Shown here: piece by piece, positions 8,671-11,557 of the stretch
How positions within the stretch are numbered: the stretch's first letter is position 1
How the letters are laid out: each line of letters opens with the position of its first letter
NCBI RefSeq assembly: GCF_014066305.1
Contig: NW_023501048.1
Span: 1 to 11,557, forward strand
Direction of reading: 5' to 3'
Length of the DNA stretch: 11,557 bases
Origin: Letharia columbiana
Taxonomy: Eukaryota; Ascomycota; Lecanoromycetes; Lecanorales; Parmeliaceae
Notes under the pieces: model-generated
Seen by the model: the letters and a program-made list of their open reading frames with translations, nothing else
What the model was told of the DNA's origin: nothing
Database searches by the model: none
Program-made: the position numbers and the translations under genes

Positions 8671-8728
8671 TAATAATAAGAATAATAATATTAGGATTAT
8701 TATTATGCGATGCGATGCGATGCGATGC
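8671..8728. repeat. AAT/ATT hairpin repeat followed by TGCGA pentamer repeat
   Basis: TAA/AAT trinucleotide repeats on the left face ATT repeats on the right. The arms AATAATAAT (8681-8689) and ATTATTATT (8696-8704) can pair around a 6-nt loop. Directly after comes TGCGA in 4.6 tandem copies (8706-8728). These look like microsatellites and could extrude a hairpin. Confidence 0.8.
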
Positions 8729-8913
8729 ACGGTGATTCGGTGACGACGATGATTTGTGGAAGATCAGCAGCAAGGGGGCAAAGCAGGGGGTGATGGTCAT
8801 GAGCAAGGGAAAACATTTTTCTCTTCCTCGGGTACCCCGCAAAAGCCACCCGCTGCGCCAAGAAAAGATCCGTGTCAGATCCCCGATCCCGTTTGCTTTG
8901 TGGTTTCAATGTT

Positions 8914-8934
8914 TTAGGTACCACCAGTACCTAA
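8914..8934. repeat. perfect inverted repeat TTAGGTAC-N5-GTACCTAA
   Basis: Two 8-bp arms are perfect reverse complements around CACCA. The spacing of a few bases between arms is typical of a site for a dimeric DNA-binding protein. It is about 750 bp upstream of the glucanase start. A related TACCTACCTACCTAA run occurs at 664-678 before the methyltransferase. Function is unknown. Confidence 0.6.
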
Positions 8935-9588
8935 TGTATCTATAAGCAGGTGCTTTGTTTCTTTCCCATTCAAAGCGCACAGTCGCTACAGTGGACCTCC
9001 TTGTGTTGTCGCATAGTAAGTTATTGCGCGCTCTGACACCTCTCAACCACTCTCTCAATCGTAGCGTTAACCGAAACCGGAACCAAATAGGGACCGGAAA
9101 ATCAGGCATAGGGAAGACTTTCCATGTCTCGGTCCGATTGGTGCCCACCTTCATCGCTATTGTCCACCCCCTTCCCTCCGCTTTGTCACAAGCTTACACG
9201 CGCAAGTGCATGAGATCGCACGAGCGATCGCCCGAACATGCTGCTCTAGATGCTTCTTTGTGATTGGATTATCTGACGCTTGGATGTCGTCAGGTCACTC
9301 AACAAATCAGAGGATGGTCACCGGTCAGCTCCGTCAGGTTACCAAGGTACGTCAGAGGCACACCGCGCAGCTCTTGGTGTCTACTTGAGCAAATAAGATG
9401 CGTGTCCGACCTGCCGAATGGGGCCCAGGCATGTGCCGTGGAGGATTTCCGCGGTCGTGGAAATGACTGCATGCTTCCACGGACTACTCGGCAGCAACTG
9501 CACTTGCTGGCGTGAGCTCTTGACATTACAGCGAGGCGTTGCTAGGGTGTTCATGGACTCTGCAATGGCCAAACGATGACGCGCATCT

Positions 9589-9612
9589 GCCATGGGTGTT
9601 GCCATGGGTGTT
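9589..9612. repeat. tandem 12-bp repeat
   Basis: GCCATGGGTGTT occurs twice in direct tandem, without mismatch. It is a small recent duplication in non-coding DNA. Confidence 0.85.
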
Positions 9613-9927
9613 ACCAGAGATCTAAAAAGCGTGGTGGAAAACCCTGCCAGGGCGGTACACTAGATCATCTCGCAGTTATTCAAGCTGCCACGACAATCTC
9701 TTGGCATTGTAAAGATCTTCCAAATTTCGCCCCGATCGAATGATTGCACGCCTTCATCATTGTTTAGTGCGGTCTTCCTCCCTCCATCAGCCCCAAAGTT
9801 CCCCTCAATCAGTACCAAGGTTCCCCTTCAGCATTCCAAGCAACCCCTCACCAGTGCCAAAGCCCTCCGAGAGCAGCTCGGTTCCTCCTGCGATACGTAA
9901 TGTGGCTTCGTACCAGATCTTCCCCTC

Positions 9928-10560
9928 TCACGAACGCAGCCCCAACCTCCCACGCTCATCCTCGGACAGCCAGACCTCATTCTCGTCCTCCCCGCCCCTC
10001 ACCATCTTCCCATACAGCCTCACAGCTGACCCATCTCCCACAACCATGACCGCAAGCATGATCCTGTTCTCGTTGTCGTCCTTCACCGTGTGTTTGGCGT
10101 TGAGATCGGGACCTCGGTCTGCGAAGTTCCACATCGAGATCCGCACGCTCTGAACGCCTCCACTGCCTCCCCTCAAGCTGCCTCCGACCGGTTTGAAGTC
10201 GTCGAAGAGCTTGATCGATGGGTGGTAGACGCACTCGAACTCGGCCTGGACATCCTGCCAATGGAAGGCGACGATGCAGAACCATCCAGTGCTGTCTCTT
10301 TCGGGTGGCACGTCGTATCTGATGTACACGTTTCCGTTCAGTGAGTACTCGTGGCGATCCGAGTAGACGATCTTGTAGATCGTATCGACGGTCTTGGGAT
10401 CTTGTGGGGAGTGAGCGGGGTCCTTAGAAGGGTGCTCTAGAGGTGTGACTGAGGAGAAGCTTTTCTTTGGTTGAGTGGTTCCTCTGCTGGTTAAGTCATC
10501 GACAATTATGTGTTCTCGCAAGGATGAACCAGGCTGCGCTGAGTATTCTTTCGGACGCAT
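9928..10560 (-). CDS. hypothetical protein, probable beta-rich domain
   Basis: An uninterrupted minus-strand frame of 210 aa from an ATG at 10560 to a TGA at 9930-9928. I do not recognise the family. The first 60 residues are polar and low in complexity (Ser, Pro, Lys, Thr). From about 62 on, alternating hydrophobic and polar segments look like beta strands: YKIVYSDRHEYSLNGNVYI, GWFCIVAFHWQDVQAEFECVY, VQSVRISMWNF, RIMLAVMVVGDGSAVRLYGKMV. It ends in an acidic then basic tail. No transmembrane helix or signal peptide is seen from this start. The frame stays open upstream of the ATG to a TGA at 10645-10647 and continues to look coding, so the true start may lie upstream with an intron. An opposite-strand frame across the 3' half is Ser/Pro-rich and is judged a shadow. 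Confidence 0.7.
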   Translation of the reverse strand: MRPKEYSAQPGSSLREHIIVDDLTSRGTTQPKKSFSSVTPLEHPSKDPAHSPQDPKTVDTIYKIVYSDRHEYSLNGNVYIRYDVPPERDSTGWFCIVAFHWQDVQAEFECVYHPSIKLFDDFKPVGGSLRGGSGGVQSVRISMWNFADRGPDLNAKHTVKDDNENRIMLAVMVVGDGSAVRLYGKMVRGGEDENEVWLSEDERGRLGLRS

Positions 10561-10855
10561 GACTGAGGAATGCCTTGCTTTGAATGAAGCTTTGCCTTGC
10601 TTGAGTGAGACTTTGTACTCAGTGAGGCTTAGCTCTGATGGGGTTCAAAGAGTATTCAAAGAGAGGTCCTTGTTTGGTTGTTGGGAAAAGTCTTTGGGTG
10701 AGACTTTGCTCGCCGAAGTGGAAGAGATCTTCTTGTGCAATTTGCTGTACTGGTATGAGGAGGAAGATGAAGATTTGAAGAAGATGCTTCGGACGCCTAA
10801 GCAAAGATGATGGCGGCAAACGCGTGTAGACGGGACATGGCATATCTCCCTTCAT
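10561..10855 (-). other. possible 5' coding extension of the hypothetical gene
   Basis: In the same frame as the 9928-10560 gene, codons remain open up to 10644 (SELSLTEYKVSLKQG and on). A TGA sits at 10645-10647. Beyond it the frame is open again for 68 codons, up to a TGA at 10852-10854, with a Ser/Lys-rich composition but no ATG. In another frame an ATG at 10855 starts 78 codons with a hydrophobic stretch (HLLQIFIFLLIPV). A 70-nt intron (donor GTCTCA, acceptor CATCAG) would join that frame in register to LSLTEYKV, but the donor is weak. The region may be a spliced 5' exon, a 5' UTR, or a coding region broken by the TGA. Confidence 0.3.
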
Positions 10856-11557
10856 TGTTTATATTTGTACCAGCCGCGTCATTCATCCAGTGTCTGGCGT
10901 TTGCTTTATAAGCTTATCTTGGCCGCTGTATTCACTTTCCTGGGTAATTCCTAGCAACAGTGTCGAGAGTGTTCCCTTTATCTCTAGCTGCATTCACTCC
11001 TCGGGTAGATGTCTAGTCTTCACAGTCGATCGCTTCACGACTAGAACAATGGCCGCAATTTGCCATAAGTCTCCGGTAATTGTTCTACCATTTCTAAACC
11101 CTAATTGCTTCACAGCCGGACAAGAGTATGGAATCATCAGAAGCATGGGTCGAAACAAAGTCACTCCAATCTGCAGCTTACATTGTTCGTACAGATTCGC
11201 AATCGAGGTCAAACAAACTTGCTACTGACGCCAATCATTTGCAATCATAGTAAGTCTGGAAGCCCCGATGCGCAGCAACTGCTAGAAAGTGTAGCTTTCA
11301 TCGAATGGAAAGCTTGCGATAGCGGTCGCAAACTTCCTGCAACGTCTCCCTGTACTTCTGTACCTCACCATTCCGACCTCTTCATCTCACTGGTCATCTC
11401 TGAATCAAGGAGCATAATTTGATTATCACAGTCATGGCAACTATCCCATGATTTCAACATCTCGGACTCCGAACGCCCGCAACAATCTCAGATCCTCAAG
11501 CTCACACCAGAGCTTCGACGTTCAGATATATCATCGACATGGCAAATTCTGAAAGTA
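10856..11557. other. right-edge region with a possible truncated + strand gene
   Basis: No complete gene is seen. On the + strand an ATG at 11128 opens 40 codons (MESSEAWVETKSLQSAAYIV and on) ending at a TAG whose G begins a perfect donor, GTAAGT, at 11250. Farther right, after an acceptor-like CACAG at 11427-11431, one frame is open to the window edge and reads as protein (SQILKLTPELRRSDISS). I could not find a spliced model with strong sites linking the two; one in-frame option uses GTTCGT at 11185 and the acceptor at 11431. This may be the 5' part of a gene continuing beyond the window, or chance. Confidence 0.25.

Larger units (their letters stand above)
8168..9927. other. upstream region of the glucanase gene, no gene seen
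   Basis: This 1.76-kb spacer lies between the start of the glucanase gene and the 3' end of the next minus-strand gene. No open stretch shows family motifs or plausible splicing. The part near 8168-8750 is the likely glucanase promoter, with the elements listed separately. Further right are simple repeats, an inverted repeat at 8914-8934, an inverted repeat with CGTGGAA/TTCCACG arms at 9456-9481, and a tandem 12-mer at 9589-9612. A TATAAAAG on the + strand at 8540-8547 has no gene downstream. Confidence 0.55.

Noticed and set aside
8671..8728. A CRISPR array or minisatellite gene.
   Set aside because: Units are 3 and 5 bp with no spacers; these are ordinary microsatellites in a eukaryotic genome.
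9740..10153. A 137-aa + strand frame rich in Ser and Pro.
   Set aside because: Half of it is antisense to the hypothetical minus-strand gene, whose strand pattern is more protein-like.

Overview
This window looks like nuclear DNA from a filamentous ascomycete (Pezizomycotina; a Dothideomycete would fit, but that is a guess). The reasons are GT-AG introns with CTGAC-type branch points, compact genes separated by 0.5-1.8 kb of microsatellite-rich spacer, A- or C-rich leaders before start codons, and protein families typical of this group: a secondary-metabolism-type O-methyltransferase and a secreted GH5 exo-beta-1,3-glucanase. There is no sign of rRNA, tRNA, CRISPR, insertion sequences or prophage.

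Layout from left to right. 1-1038 has no convincing gene. It holds GC-rich palindromes, a tandem 11-bp repeat with a CGG/CCG palindrome and a pyrimidine tract, and is read as the upstream region of the first gene. 1039-2476 (+) is a two-exon SAM-dependent O-methyltransferase of 402 aa. 2994-6037 (+), perhaps with an extra 5' exon at 2804-2877, is a large unrecognised gene. Its product has a Ser/Pro/Arg-rich N-terminal half, a central coiled coil and a C-terminal part with a probable membrane segment. Its reading frame steps by -1 near 4919-4979, so an intron or an indel must be assumed. 6038-6829 is the spacer between this gene and the convergent one, with a CTT microsatellite, a 20-A run and a GTGATG repeat. 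6830-8167 (-) is a two-exon exo-1,3-beta-glucanase of 428 aa with signal peptide, Kex2-like site and both catalytic glutamates. 8168-9927 is its upstream region, with a TATA-like box, tandem CCAAT boxes beside a perfect palindrome, and simple repeats. 9928-10560 (-) is an unrecognised single-domain protein whose N-terminus is uncertain. 10561-11557 holds ambiguous open reading on both strands, with a possible truncated exon at the right edge.

The genes do not form an obvious pathway. The methyltransferase probably acts on a phenolic or polyketide-like metabolite and could be the edge of a cluster lying to the left. The glucanase acts on cell-wall glucan outside the cell. The large coiled-coil gene looks like a lineage-conserved cellular protein. 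I found no clear new multi-gene system. The best leads are the frame break in the coiled-coil gene, the split reading frame upstream of the small hypothetical gene, and the palindromic elements upstream of the methyltransferase and glucanase.
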